Shown: positions 1 through 11,955, counted from the first letter of the stretch. The stretch is 64,000 bases of DNA from Chamaelirium japonicum (GCA_947650365.1 OX393555.1:82899995-82963994); one strand, 5' to 3'. Numbers and translations are program-made. Notes: generated from the sequence alone by a model not told the origin.

Positions 1-116
1 TAACAGTTATAATGTTTTAAATTTTTTTAAAGAAAAATATAAATTTTTTTAAAGTAAAAAATTCGGGTGTGCCTCATCTTCCTTCTTTACTGCCTATTAT
101 TTTATTAATTTAATTA
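1..116 (-). repeat. Tail block of a unit cut by the window edge
   Basis: The window opens with TAACA, the last bases of an LTR-like block, followed by the tail block (GTTATAATGTTTTAAA, then ATTCGGGTGTGCCTCATC and CCTTCTTTACT). The array therefore extends upstream of the window. Confidence 0.75.
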
Positions 117-403
117 GTTTAAAAAATTCAATAGTTAAAAAAATTTAATAATTAAATAATTAAAGAAATATTTAATTATCTTTATAATTAAATTATATAA
201 ACTAATTATTTATTATTGAAATATTAAAATCAATAAATATTTATTTGATTATTAAAAAAAATTATTAAATTATCTGATTATTAAATTATTTTTTTATTTT
301 ATTATTAAAATAAATAATTATTATTTTTTAGTTATTTTAATTAATATATCCTAATTTAATAAAATTATATATTTATTTCATTATACAATTATTTCATGTA
401 TAA
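117..403. other. AT-only spacer
   Basis: Almost pure A/T made of TAATTAAATAATTA-type words. I see no gene, motif or RNA here. Confidence 0.7.
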
Positions 404-497
404 GTGTAAACTAAGAAGGAATCAAAATTCTAAAATTCCACTTCTCAATAGTATCATCTCAATATTATTATGATTATCATAGTAATATTACTATAAT
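404..497 (+). repeat. Inverted, truncated copy of the first core block
   Basis: Read on the minus strand this is the usual core start: ATTACTATGATAATCATA, then GAGATGATACTATTGAGAAG, then TTCCTTCTTAG and TTTACAC. It ends at the ...TTTACAC point and lacks the CT tract, the LTR-like block and the tail block. It is the only place besides 1184-1262 where this block points the other way. Confidence 0.8.
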
Positions 498-1183
498 TTT
501 ATTAATTAAATTAATTATTTTTATTTATAAAATAATTTAAATAATTTAATAATTTAAATAATTGAATAATTAAGTTTTCAGTAAAATAAATAATGAATTT
601 AATTATTTATATATCTTGTTTTTTAATTAAATTTATTACTTTATTTATTTATTATGATTATATTATTAAATAATTATATTGGTTAACTATTTAATTATTG
701 GAATGATTAAATGAAAATATTATGATTTTATTATATAATTTACTTATTAATTTATTTTATTATTATTTCTAAAAATATTATTTTATTTAAAAAAAATTAA
801 ATAATTATCTAATGATTTAAATATTAAATAACTTATTTCGTGAAGAAAAATATTAAATAGATTATTTACTTAAATAATTAAATAATTTAATTATGAAATG
901 ATTTTTTAGTTAAATAAATAATTATTAAAATAAATTATTATTTAATGAAATAATTAAAAAATTATTTTATTTTATTTTGATATATTATTTTGATATATTA
1001 TTATATAAAAATTATTTTATTATATTTAATTATATAACATAATTAAAATAAATTAAGTATTTGAATATATAAATAATAAAATATTTTTGAAATATCTTAA
1101 TATTTTATTAAATAATTTAATAAATATTTATTCATTTTTATATATAAATTATAAATAAATTATTTAAAAAATTTAATTATATT
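498..1183. other. AT-only spacer between two inverted fragments
   Basis: About 690 bp of A/T words with very few G or C. It lies between the two inverted core fragments and may have been inverted with them. No coding or RNA signal is visible. Confidence 0.65.
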
Positions 1184-1262
1184 GTGTGAAGTAAGAACGA
1201 ATCTATATTCTAAAACTTCACTTCTCAATAGAATTATCTCAACATTATTCTGATTATTATAT
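1184..1262 (+). repeat. Second inverted, truncated copy of the first core block
   Basis: The reverse complement matches the core start up to TTACTTCACAC. It shares the variants ATTCTATTGAGAAGTGAAG and TTTTAGAATATAGATTC with the truncated direct copy at 6942-7023, so these two are each other's closest relatives in the window. Confidence 0.75.
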
Positions 1263-1427
1263 TAATTTTACTTAATTTTTTTAAATAAATTAAGAATTTT
1301 TTTAATTATTAAATAATTTAAATAATTTAATTATTTAAATTTTTAGTAAAATAATTTATTTCTTTAATTATTTAATTATTAAGTTATTTATTGAAATTTA
1401 TTATTTTATTTATGTATTCTTATTATA

Positions 1428-1931
1428 TTACTATGATAATCATAACAACATTGAGATGATACTATTGAGAACTGGAATTTTTGAATTTAGATTTCTTCTT
1501 ACATCACACCTATACCAGTGGCAATTATACTGGAGGAGGACTTCTTCTCTCTTCTTTCTTCGTTTATCTTCCCGTTCTCTTCTCTCTTCTCTCTCTTGTG
1601 TTTTTATTTCTCTCTCCGTTTTCTTGCAACTGGTCGGTTGGGCTCGATATGTTTGTACTGATAACGTGTTGTGAGATGGGAGAAAGAGAGAGCCGTCAAA
1701 CATGTCCTACCCTAAGGAGGTCTTATATTATTTATAGGGTAAGCTTACTTAGGGCCTAAGCAATCTCTGATAAACCTTAATCCATGGGAGATATCCGATG
1801 GTAGACAGCCATCCGATCTAACGATATCATAACATTTGTATTATTTTAAATTTTTTTTTTTAAAATATCAATTAATTTTAAAGCAACAAATTCGGGTGTG
1901 CCTTATTTTCTTTCTTTACTTCCTATTATTT
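1428..1931 (-). repeat. Core copy 1
   Basis: Complete core. It starts at TTACTATGATAATCATAA, has its CT tract at about 1537-1620, the TGGTCGGTTGGGCTCGATATG block at about 1631-1652, the LTR-like block at 1667-1834 and the tail block to about 1931. The leading block reads AGAACTGG where most copies read AGAAGTGG. Overlapping open frames on both strands cover the CT tract; their mutual overlap and the simple composition argue against coding. Confidence 0.85.
1667..1834 (-). mobile_element. LTR-like block 1 (168 bp)
   Basis: The block starts TGTTGTGAGAT and ends ATCATAACA, so it has TG...CA ends that form an imperfect inverted repeat; in better copies the end is ATCTCATAACA. On the minus strand a TATA-like CTATAAATA lies at 1729-1737, followed about 60 bp later by the block end ACAACA and then directly by CGTTATCAG. 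That is the order expected for promoter, LTR end and primer-binding region of an LTR retrotransposon. The size suits a miniature (TRIM-like) element. No polypurine tract borders the other side, so this is an inference. Confidence 0.55.
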
Positions 1932-2575
1932 AATTAATTTAATTAGTTTAATAAATTAAATAGTTAAATAATTAAATAAATATTTAATTATCTATATAAT
2001 TAAATAATTTATTTATTTAAATAATTTAATTATTTTTTAAATATTAAAATAAATAAATATTTATTTAATTATTTAAAAAAATATTAAGTTATTTAAAAAA
2101 TTATTTAAATAAAAGGTGAATAGTTATTGAATTATTATTTTATTATATTACTTTATTAAATAATTAAATTTTTTATTTATTTAAATTAATATTTTATAAT
2201 TTAATAAAATAAATTTACAATTATTTAATTAAATAATAATTTATTTCAATTATTATTTAATTAATATGAAATCATTAAATAATTATATTATTTAATTGTT
2301 TAAGTAAAGAAACTTATATTTAATTTATTTAATAATTTAAATAATTAAATATTTACCTAATTTAATTAATTTATAATATAATTAAATAAAATAGATAATA
2401 TAATTTAATAATATAATTTTATTATAATATTAATTAAATAACTAGATAATGAAATAATTAAATAAATTATTTATTTTACTAAAAACTAAATTAAGAAATA
2501 ATTTAAATAAATTATTTATTTAAATTATTTAATAATTAAATAAATATTTAATTTAATTAAAAAAATTATCGTGAT
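1932..2575. other. AT-only spacer
   Basis: About 645 bp of TTTAATTA/AATAAATA words. Nothing else is recognisable. Confidence 0.65.
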
Positions 2576-3079
2576 ATTACTATGAAAATCGTAATAACGT
2601 TAATATGATACTATTGAGAAGTGCAGTTTTTGAATTTAGATTCCATTTTACTTCACACCTATACTCGTGACGAATAGAATAGAGTTAAACTTTCTCTCTC
2701 TTCTCTCTTCGTTCTCTTCTCCTTTCTTCTCTCTCTTTTGTATTCGTTTCTCTCCCCATTTTCTTACGAATGATCGGCTAGGCTTGGTATGTTCGTGCTA
2801 ATAACGTGTTGTGAGATAGAAGAAAGTATGAGCCGTCAAACGTCCCCTACTATAAAAGGGTTGTATATTATTTAAAGGATAATCTTACTTAAGGCCTTAG
2901 TAATCTATGCTAAACCCTAATCCTTGGGAGAGATTTGACAGTAAACAGCCATCCGATCGAACGACCTTATAACAGGTCTAATGTTTTAAATTTTTTTTAA
3001 AGAAAAATATAAACTACTTTGAAACCAAAAAATTCGGGTGTGCCTTATCTTCCTTCTTTACTTCCTTCTTAACTTTAGA
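2576..3079 (-). repeat. Core copy 2
   Basis: Complete core with a CT tract at about 2690-2760 and the LTR-like block at 2807-2974. It carries the TTTAAAGGATAA and CTTAAGGCC variants and the tail CCTTCTTAACTTTAGATT, which mark the duplicated group of copies 2, 3, 11 and 12. Its closest relative is copy 11 at 11433. Confidence 0.85.
2807..2974 (-). mobile_element. LTR-like block 2 (168 bp)
   Basis: Starts TGTTGTGAGAT and ends CCTTATAACA. The TATA-like site is changed: plus-strand ATTTAAAGG instead of ATTTATAGG. The motif TAATAACG lies just before it, matching the minus-strand CGTTAT. Confidence 0.5.
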
Positions 3080-4039
3080 TTATTTTATTAATTTAATTTG
3101 TATAATAAATTTAATTATTAAATAATAAAATAATTAAGTAAGTATTTAATTATCTATATAATTAAATATTTTATTTATTTAAATAAGTTATTTATTATTT
3201 AAATATTAAAATAAATAAATATTTATTTGATTATTTAAAAAATATTAAGTTATATAAAAAAATATTTTATTATTTATATATTGAAATAATGGACTAATTA
3301 TTTAAATAATAAGTAAATAGTTATTGAATTATTATATTATTTTATTAATAATTAAATAATGATTTTTTTATTTATTTACATTAATATTACATAATTTCAT
3401 AAAAACATTTTTTACTTATTTAATTACATAATAATTTATTTTAATTATTATTTATTAAACTATAAAATAATTTAATAAATAAATTATTTATTTATTTAAG
3501 TAAATAATCTATTTAGTATATATCTTTACTAAATAAGTTCTTAAATATTTAAATAATTGACTAATTATTTCATTAATTAAAAATAAAATAATAATTAAAT
3601 AAATAACTAATAAAATGAATTAATAAATTAATTATATAATTAAATTATTATGTTTTAATTTAATAATTTAAATAAATAATTCAAGTGGGCCTCATCTTCC
3701 TTTTTTACATCCTATTATTTAACTAATTTAATTAGTATAATAAATTAAATACTTAAATAATTAAATAAATATTTTATTAACTATATTATTAAATAAATAA
3801 ATTACTTAAATAATTTATTTATTATTATAATATGAAAATCAATAAATATTTATTAGATTATTTAATAAAATATTAAGATATTTCAAAAAAAAATTATTAT
3901 TTATATAGTAAAATAATTAACTAATTTTTTAAATAATAAGAAAATAATTATTGAATTATTATTTTATTTTAATACTTAATTAAATAATTTTTTTTTTATT
4001 TTCATTAGTATTTTATAATTTAATAAAAACTATATTGAC
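3080..4039. other. Long AT spacer with an embedded tail-block fragment
   Basis: About 960 bp of A/T words. Near 3678-3745 there is a second, isolated copy of the tail block (TTCAAGTGGGCCTCATCTTCC, then CCTATTATTTAACTAATT) with no LTR-like block before it. The same layout recurs at 12552-12615 in the duplicate. Confidence 0.75.
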
Positions 4040-4546
4040 ATTACCATGATAATTATAATAACGTTGAGATGAAACTATTGAGAAGTAGAGTTTTGAAATT
4101 TAGATTCCTTTTTACTTCACACTTATACCCATGGTGAATGGTCTGGAGCAGGACTTCTTCTCTCATAGTTTATCTCTACGTTCTCTTCTCCCTTCTTCTC
4201 TCTCTTCTATCTTCGTTTCTCTCTCCGTTTTCTTATGACTGGTCGGTTGGGCTCGATATATTCATGCTTATAACGTGTTGTGAGATGAGAAAAAGAGAGA
4301 GCCGTCAAACGTCCCCCACCATAAAGAGGTCATATATTATTTAAAGGGTAAGCTTACTTAAGGCCTAAGCAATCTATGCTAAACCCTAATCCATGGGAGA
4401 GATCCGACGGTGAATAGCCATCCAATCGAACAATCTCATAACAGTTGTAATATTTTAAATTTTTTTAAAAGAAAAATATAAACTATTTTTAAAGCAAAAA
4501 ATTTAGGTATGCCTTATCTTCCTTCTTTACTTCTTTCTTAATTTCT
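4040..4546 (-). repeat. Core copy 3
   Basis: Complete core with CT tract at about 4155-4230 and LTR-like block at 4276-4443. It has CTATGCTAAACCC and TTTAAAGGGTAAG, the variants shared with copy 12. An open frame of 68 codons runs through the CT tract and into the LTR-like block; it starts inside the tract and has no conserved counterpart in most copies. Confidence 0.85.
4276..4443 (-). mobile_element. LTR-like block 3 (168 bp)
   Basis: One of the best-preserved copies: it starts TGTTGTGAGAT and ends ATCTCATAACA, a 10-base inverted end with one mismatch. The TATA-like site is mutated to TTTAAATA on the minus strand. Confidence 0.55.
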
Positions 4547-5074
4547 GATTATTTAATTAATTTAATTAGTTTAATAAATTAAATAGTTAAATAATTAAGT
4601 AAATATTTAATTATATTTATAATTAAATAATTATTAACTTAAATAATTTATTTATTATTTAAATATTAAAATAAATAAATATTTTTTTAATTATATAAAT
4701 AAATATTAAGTTATTTAAAAAATATTTTGTTATTTATATATTCAAATAATTAACTAATTGTTCAAATAATAAGTAAATAGTTATTAAATTATTTTTTTAT
4801 TTTATTATATAATTAAATAATTAATTTTTTTATTTATTATAATTAATATTTCATAATTTATTAAAATAATTTTTTAATTTTGAAATTATATAATACTTTA
4901 TATAAATTATTATATATTTAACTATAAAATTATTTAATAATTAAATTATTTATTTGTTTAAGTAAATAATCTATTTAATATATTTCTTCACTAAATAAGA
5001 TTTTAAATATTTAAATAATTATCTAATTATTTAATTATATAAAATAAAATAATAAATAAAAAAATTATAGTAAC
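4547..5074. other. AT-only spacer
   Basis: A/T words only. The layout and phrases such as AATAATAAGTAAATAGTTATT match the spacer at 13431-13942. Confidence 0.65.
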
Positions 5075-5570
5075 ATTACTATAATAATCATAATTACTTT
5101 GAGATGGTACTATTGAGAAGTGGAGTTTTGGAATTTAGATTCCTTCTTACTTTACACCTATACCCATGGCCAATGGACTAGGGCAGGACTTCTTCTCTCT
5201 TTTATCTTTGTTTATCTCTTCATTCTCTTCTTTCTTCTTTTCTCTCTTCTGTCTTCGTTTCACTCTCCGTTTTCTTATGACTGGGGGCTGGGCTAGACAT
5301 ATTCGTGCTGATAACGTATTGTGAGATGAGAGAATGGGAGATCCATAAAATATGCCCCACCCTAAAGGGGTCATATATTATTTATAGGGTAAACTTACTT
5401 AGAGCCTAAGAAATCTATGGGAAAGCCTAATCTATGAGAGAGATCTTACGGTGGTTAGCCATCCGATCAACCGATCTCATATTTTAAATTTTTTTAAATA
5501 AAAATATAAATTATTTTTTAAACAAAAAATTCAGGTATGCCTCATCTTCCTTCTTTACTTGATATTATTT
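5075..5570 (-). repeat. Core copy 4
   Basis: Complete except for a small deletion at the LTR/tail border. The block usually reading GACTGGTCGGCTGGG is changed to GACTGGGGGCTGGG, a variant shared only with copy 13 (14138). The CT tract lies at about 5190-5272. A 75-codon frame on the minus strand is a translation of the purine side of the tract. Confidence 0.85.
5317..5481 (-). mobile_element. LTR-like block 4, terminal deletion
   Basis: Starts TATTGTGAGAT. The far end stops at GATCTCAT and runs straight into ATTTTAAAT, so the AACAGTTGTAAT bridge present in other copies is missing. The TATA-like TATTTATAG is intact. Confidence 0.5.
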
Positions 5571-5628
5571 AATTAATTTAATTAGTCTAATAAATTAAAT
5601 ACTTAAATAAATAAATAATTTAATAACT

Positions 5629-6160
5629 TTACTATGATAATCATTAAATAAAATAAATTATAATAATAACGTTAAGATGATACTATTCAGAAGTGAAGTT
5701 TTTGAATTAAGATTCTTTCTTAGTTCATACCTATACCCATGGCAAATGTACTACAGTATGACTTCTTCCCTCTTCTCTCTTCGTTTATCTCTCCAGTCTT
5801 CTCTCTTTTTCTCTCTTTTCTGTCTTAGTTTCTCTCTCTATTTTTTTACGACATATTGGCTAGGCTCGACATGTTCATGCTAATAACGTGTTGTGAGATG
5901 GGAGAAAAAGAGAGCTATCAAACATACCCCACTCTAAAGAGGTCGTATATTATTTATAGGGTAAGCTTACTTAGGGACTAAGCAGTATATAAGAAATCCT
6001 AATCCTTGGAAGGGATTCGATGGTGGACAGCTATCCGATCGAACGATCTCATAAAAGTTATAATATTTTAAATTATTTTAAAGAAAAAGATAAATTATTT
6101 TTTAAATAAAAAATTCGAGTGTGCCTTATCTTCCTTCTTTACTTCCTATTATTTAATTAA
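5629..6160 (-). repeat. Core copy 5
   Basis: This core starts only about 60 bp after the previous tail block, giving the shortest spacing of the array (572 bp between LTR-like starts). About 20 bp of AT sequence (TTAAATAAAATAAATTATAA) is inserted after the ATGATAATCA start. The CT tract is at about 5760-5845. Confidence 0.85.
5889..6056 (-). mobile_element. LTR-like block 5 (168 bp)
   Basis: Starts TGTTGTGAGAT and ends ATCTCATAAAA, so the terminal CA has decayed. The TATA-like site (plus-strand TATTTATAGGG) is intact. Confidence 0.5.
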
Positions 6161-6941
6161 TTTAATTAGTTTAATGAATAAAATAGTTAAATAATTAAAT
6201 AATTAAATTAATATATAATTATTTATTTAATTAAATATTTAAATTATTTAAATAATTTATTTATTTTTGAAATATTAAAGTAAATAAATATTTTTTTAAT
6301 TATTTAAAAAAATATTGAGTTTTCTTTTATAAATATTTTATAATATAAATATTCAAATAATTTACTAATTATTTAAATAATAAGTAAATAGTTATTGAAT
6401 TATTATTTTATTTTAATACTTAATTAAATAATTAATTTTTTTTCTTTATCTTAATTAATATTTTATAATTTAATAAAATATTGTTTAATTACTTAAATAT
6501 ATAATAATTTATTTAAAGTTTTATTTATTTAAATATAAAATCTTTTAATAATTAAATTATTCATTTATTATGTAAATAATCAATTGAATATATTTCTTCA
6601 CAAACTAAGTTTTTAAATATTTAGTTAATTGAGTAATTATTTAATTTTTTAAAAATAAAATAAGAATTAAAGAAATAACTAATAAAATGAATAAATAAAT
6701 TAATTTTATAATTAAATCAGTATTTCTTTATTTAATAATTTTAATAATTGCCTAATTAAATTATAATATAATATAATAATAATAAATAAGTAAATTAATA
6801 AATTTAAATAAATAACTTGACAATTAAATAATTAAATTAATTAATTATTTTATGAAAAATTTAAATTATTAAATTATTTAAATTATTGAAATTATTTAAT
6901 AACTAAATAAATTATTAATTGAATTAAAAATAATTTAGTAA
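6161..6941. other. AT-only spacer
   Basis: About 780 bp of A/T words; no other feature seen. Confidence 0.65.
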
Positions 6942-7023
6942 CGTTACTATAATAATCAGAATAAAGTTGAGATGATTCTATTGAGAAGTGAAGTTTTAGA
7001 ATATAGATTCCTTTTTACTTTAC
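6942..7023 (-). repeat. Truncated core (first block only)
   Basis: Contains GTTACTATAATAATCAG to CTTTTTACTTTACAG and then breaks into AT spacer. The CT tract, LTR-like block and tail block are missing. The break lies at nearly the same point as in the two inverted fragments near 404 and 1184. Confidence 0.8.
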
Positions 7024-7355
7024 AGAATATATTTAAATTATTTAAATAATTTATTTATGATTTAAATATGAAATAATAAATAATTAATAATGAAATAATA
7101 AATAAATAATAAAATAATTTATTTATGATTTGTTTTATTTCTTTATTTAATAATTTAAATAATTATTAAATTAAATTATAATATAATATAATCATAATAA
7201 ATAAATAAAATAATAAATTTAATTAAATAACTAGTTATCTAAATAATTAAATAAATTAATTATTTTACTAAAAACTTAATTATTAAATTATTTAAAATTT
7301 TAAATTATTTAATAATTAAATAAAAAAGTAATTTAATTAAAAAAATTATAGTAAC
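7024..7355. other. AT-only spacer
   Basis: A/T words with local repetition of AAATAATAAATAA near 7065-7120. Confidence 0.65.
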
Positions 7356-7860
7356 ATTACTTTGATAATCATAATAATATTGAGACAATACCATTGAGAA
7401 GTGTAGTTTTAGAATTTAGATTCCTTCTTACTTTATACCTATACCTGTGGCGAATGGAATAGAGCATAACTTTTTCTTTCTTCGTTTATCTCTTCGTTCT
7501 CTTCTCTCTTCTTCTTTCTTTTTTGTATTCGTTTCTCTCTCCATTTTCTTTTGACTGGTCGGCAGGGCTCGACATGTTCTTAGTGATAATGTATTGTAAG
7601 ATGGGAGAAAGAGAGAGTCGTCAAATGTCCCCTACCCTAAAAGGGGTCATATATTATATATAGGGTAAGCTTACTTAGGGCCTAAGCAATCTATGGGAAA
7701 CCCTAATCCATGGGAGAGATCCGATGGTGGATAGCCATCCGATCGAATGATCTCATAACAGTTGTAATATTTAAAAATTTTTTTAAAGAAAAATGAAAAT
7801 TATTTTTAAAGCAAAAAATTCGGGTGTGCCTAATCTTCCTTCTTTACTTCTTATTATTTT
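7356..7860 (-). repeat. Core copy 7
   Basis: Complete core. It has the GGTCGGCAGGGCTCGACATG version of the middle block and a CT tract at about 7470-7550. The tail block keeps ATTCGGGTGTGCC. Confidence 0.85.
7592..7760 (-). mobile_element. LTR-like block 7
   Basis: Starts TATTGTAAGAT and ends ATCTCATAACA. The TATA-like region reads TATATATAGGG on the plus strand, still TATA-like on the minus strand. Confidence 0.5.
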
Positions 7861-8583
7861 ATTAATTTAATTAGTATAATAAATTAAATAATAAAATAAT
7901 AAAAAAATTAAATAAATATTTAATTATCTATATAATTAAATAATTTATTTCTTTAAATATTTTATTTATTATTTAAATATTAAAATTAAGAAATATTTAT
8001 TTAATTATTTAAAAAAATAATTAATTATTTTAATTTTTTTTATTATTTATATATTTAAATAATTAACTAATTATTTAACTAATAAATAAATAGTTATTGA
8101 ATTATTATTTTATTTTATTACTTAATTAAATAAATAATTTTTTTATTTATTTTAATTAATATTTCATAATTTAATAAAATTATTTTGGAATTATTTTATT
8201 ATATAGTAATTTATTTAAATTATTATTTATTTAACTACGAAATGATTTAATAATTAAATTTTTTATTTATCTAAGTAAACAATCTATTTAATATATTTCT
8301 TCACTAAATAAGTTTTTAAATATTTAAATAATTAATTATTTTTTTATTAATGAAAAATAAAATAATAACTAATAAAATAACTAGTAAAATGAATTAATAA
8401 ATTAATTAAATAATTAAATAATTTTTTCTTTATTTAAAAATTTAAACAATTAAATAATTACCTAATTTAAATATTTACTAAAAGAATAATAATAAGTAAA
8501 AAAATTAATAAATTTAATGAATTAAATATATTATTAAATAATTAAATAAATTTATTATTTTACTAAAAACGTAATTATAATAA
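7861..8583. other. AT-only spacer
   Basis: About 720 bp of A/T words; nothing else recognised. Confidence 0.65.
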
Positions 8584-9095
8584 TATTACTATAATAATCA
8601 TAATAACGTTGAGATGATACTATTGAGAAGTAGAATTTTGTAATTATGATTTCTTCTTACTTCATAGCTATACCAATGGCCAATAGAGTGGAGTAGGAAT
8701 TCTTCTCTCTTCTCTCTTTGTTTATCTCTTTGTTCTTTTCTTTCTTCTTCTCTCTCTTCTATTTTCGCTTCTCTCTTTGATTTCTTGCGACTAGTCGACT
8801 GGGCTCGACATGTTCATGTTGATAACATATTGTAAGATGGGAGAAAGAGGGAGCCGCTAAACGTGCCTCACCGTAAAGGGGTTTTATATTATGTATAGAG
8901 AAAGTTTACTTAGGGCATAAGCAATTTATGGAAAACCTAATCCATAAGAGAGATCTGACGATGGACAGTCATTCGATCGAACGATCTCATAACAGTTGTA
9001 ATCTTTTAAATTTTTTTAACAAAAATTATAAATAATTTATAAAGCAAAAAATTTGGGTGTGCCTCATCTTTATTTTTTACTTTCTATTATTTAAT
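8584..9095 (-). repeat. Core copy 8
   Basis: Complete but more diverged core (AGTAGAATTTTGTAATTATG in the first block; ACTAGTCGACTGGGCTCG in the middle block). The CT tract is at about 8699-8780. Confidence 0.8.
8828..8994 (-). mobile_element. LTR-like block 8
   Basis: Starts TATTGTAAGAT and ends ATCTCATAACA. The TATA-like site is weakened (ATGTATAGAG on the plus strand). Confidence 0.45.
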
Positions 9096-9362
9096 TAATT
9101 TAATTAGTTTAATAAATAAATAATTTATTTATTAATTAAATAATTATTTCTTTATTTAATAATTTAAATAATTAAATTATTACCTAATTAAATTATTTAA
9201 TAATATAATAATAATAAATAAACAAAATAATTAATTTAATTAAATAACTAGATAATTAAATAATTAAATAAAATAATTATTTTACTAAAAACTAACTATT
9301 AAATTATTTAATTATTTAATTAATAAGTACATAATTAATTTAATTAAAAAAATTATAGTAAT

Positions 9363-9868
9363 ATTACTATAATAATCATAATAAAATTAAGATAATACTA
9401 TTGAGAAGTGGAGTTTTGGAATTTAGATTCCTTCTTACTTCACATCTATACCCATGGCTATGGACTGGAGCAGGACTTGTTCTCTCTTCTCCCTTCGTTT
9501 ACCTCTCTGTTCTTTTCTCTCTTCTTCTCTCTTCTGTCTTCGTTTCTCTCTCTGTTTTTTTATGATTGGTCGGCTGGGCTTGACATATTCGCACTGATAA
9601 CGTATTGTGAGATGGGAGAAAGAGAGAGCCGTCAAATGTACCCCATCCTAAAGGGGTCATATATTATTTATAGGGTAAGCTTACTTAGGGCCTAAGCAAT
9701 CTATGCGAAACCCTAATCCATGAGAAAGATTTGATAGTGAACAGCCATCCGATCGAACTATCTCATAATAGTTGTAATGTTTTAAATTTTTTTAAAGAAA
9801 AATATAAATTATTTCTACAGCAAAAAATTCAAGTGTGCCTTATCTTCCTTCTTTACTTCCTATTATTT
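9363..9868 (-). repeat. Core copy 9
   Basis: Complete core after a short spacer of about 270 bp. The CT tract is at about 9478-9560. A 95-codon plus frame and a 66-codon minus frame overlap across the tract, which is typical of low-complexity DNA and not of a gene. Confidence 0.85.
9603..9770 (-). mobile_element. LTR-like block 9 (168 bp)
   Basis: Starts TATTGTGAGAT and ends ATCTCATAATA. The TATA-like TATTTATAG lies at 9664-9672 and is intact. Confidence 0.5.
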
Positions 9869-10147
9869 AATTAATTTAATAAATTAAATATTTAAATAAT
9901 TAAATAATCATTTAAATATCTATATAATTAAATTATTAAATTATTTAAATAATTTATTAATTTTTAAATATTAAAATAAATATTTATTTGATTAATTAAA
10001 AAAAATTAATTTAATTAAATAGCTAGAAAAATAAATAATTAAATAAATTTATTATTTTACTAAAAACTTATTTATTAAATTATTTAAATTATTAAACTAT
10101 TTAATAATTAAAAAAATGATTAATTTAATTAAAAAAATTATTGTGAT

Positions 10148-10655
10148 ATTACAATGATAATCATAATAATGTTGAGATGATACTATTAAGAAGTGGAGTT
10201 TTGGAATTAAGATTCCTTCTTACTTCACACCTATACTCGAGGCCAATGAATTGGAGCAGGATTTCTTCTCTCTTCTCTCTTCGTTTATCTCTTCATTCTT
10301 TTTTCTCTTCTTTTCTCTTTTCTGTCTTTGTTTCTCTCTCCGTTTTCTTACGACTAGTCTGTTGGCCTCAACCTATTCGTACTGATAACGTATTTTGAGA
10401 TGGGAGAAAGAGAGAGCCGTCAAAAATGTCTCACCCTAAAGAGGTCGTATATTATTTATAGGGTAAATTTACTTAGGGCCTAAGCAATCAATGAGAAACC
10501 CTAATCTATGGGAGAGATTCTTCGGTGGACAGCCATCCGATCGAACGAACTCATAACAGTTGTAATGTTTTAATTTTTTTTTTAAAAAAAATATAAAATA
10601 TTTTTCATACCAAAAATTCGAGTATGCCTCATCATCTTTCTTTACTTCCTATTAT
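10148..10655 (-). repeat. Core copy 10
   Basis: Complete core preceded by a spacer of about 280 bp. CT tract at about 10262-10347; the middle block reads CTAGTCTGTTGGCCTCAACC and is among the most diverged. Confidence 0.85.
10391..10558 (-). mobile_element. LTR-like block 10 (168 bp)
   Basis: Starts TATTTTGAGAT and ends AACTCATAACA. The TATA-like TATTTATAGGG is intact. Confidence 0.48.
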
Positions 10656-11432
10656 TTAATTAATTTAAATAGTTTAATAAATTAAATACTTAAATAATTA
10701 AATAATTAAATAAATATTTAATTATATATATAATTAAATAATAAATTATTTAAATAAATTATTTATTATTTAAATATTAAAATAAATAAATATTTTTTTG
10801 ATTATTTAAAAAAATATTTTACTATTTATATATTCAAATAATTAGCTAATTATTTAAATAATAAGTAAATAGTTATTGAATTTTTATTTTATTTTATTGC
10901 TTAATTAAATAATTAATTTTCTTATTTATTTCAATTAATATTCCATAATTTAATAAAATAATTTTTTATTTATTTAATTATATAAAACTTATTTAAATAT
11001 AAAATCATTTAATAATTAAATTATTTATTTGTTTAAGTAAATAATCTTTTTAATATATTTCTTTACTATATAAGTTTTTAAATATTTAAATAATAAACTA
11101 ATTGCATGATTATTTAAAAATAAAATAATATTTGAAGAAATAAATAATAAAATAAATTAATAAATTAATTATTTAATTAAATCATTATTTCTTTATTTAA
11201 TAATTTAAATAAATAAATAATTACCTAAATTAATTATTTAATAATATAATTAAATAAACTAGATAATATAATTGAATAATATAATTTTATAATAATCTTA
11301 ATTAAATAACTAGATAATTAAATTATTAAATAAATTAATTATTTTACTAAAAATAAATTATTAAATGATTTAAATTATTTAATTATAAATAATTAAAGAA
11401 ATAATTAATTTAATTAAAAAAATTATAGTGAC
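10656..11432. other. AT-only spacer
   Basis: About 780 bp of A/T words; no gene or RNA seen. Confidence 0.65.
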
Positions 11433-11955
11433 ATTACTATGATAATCATAATAACGTTGAGATGATACTATTGAGAAGTGGAGTTTTGGAATTTAGATTC
11501 CTTCTTACTTCACACCTATACCCTTGACAAATAGATTAAAGTATGGCTTTTTCTCTATTCTCTCTTCGTTTATCACTCCATTCTCTTCTTCCTTCTTCTT
11601 TCTCTTCTGTCTTCGTTTCTTTCTCTTTTTTTTATGACTAGTCGGTTGGGCTCGATATGTTTGTGCTGATAACATATTGTGAGATGGGAGAAAGAGAGAG
11701 CCATCAAACGTCTCCCACCCAAAAAGGGTCGTATATTATTTAAAGGGTAAGATTACTTAAGGCCTAAGCAATCTATGCTAAACACTAATCCATGGAAGAG
11801 ATCCGACAGTCAACAGCCATTCGATCGAATGATCGAACGATCTCATAACAGTTGTAATATTTAAAATTTTTTTAAATAAAAATGTAAACTACTTTAAAGC
11901 AAAAAATTTAGGTGTACCTCATCTTCCTTCTTTACTTCCTTTTTAACTTTTGATT
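11433..11955 (-). repeat. Core copy 11 (duplicate of copy 2)
   Basis: Complete core with CT tract at about 11545-11630. It shares with copy 2 the TTTAAAGGGTAAGATTACTTAAGGCC-type arm and the TTAACTTTTGATTATTTTATT tail. Within the LTR-like block an 8-bp GATCGAAT/C unit is doubled near 11823-11840. Confidence 0.85.
11675..11850 (-). mobile_element. LTR-like block 11 (176 bp)
   Basis: It is 8 bp longer than the usual 168 because GATCGAAT is followed by a second GATCGAAC. Starts TATTGTGAGAT and ends ATCTCATAACA. The TATA-like site is mutated as in copies 2, 3 and 12. Confidence 0.5.

Noticed and set aside
1667-1834. Target-site duplication or polypurine tract beside LTR-like block 1
   Set aside because: Flanks read GATAACG and TTTGTATTA, with no matching 4-6 bp; the purine-rich strand of the CT tract lies on the primer-site side, the wrong place for a polypurine tract.
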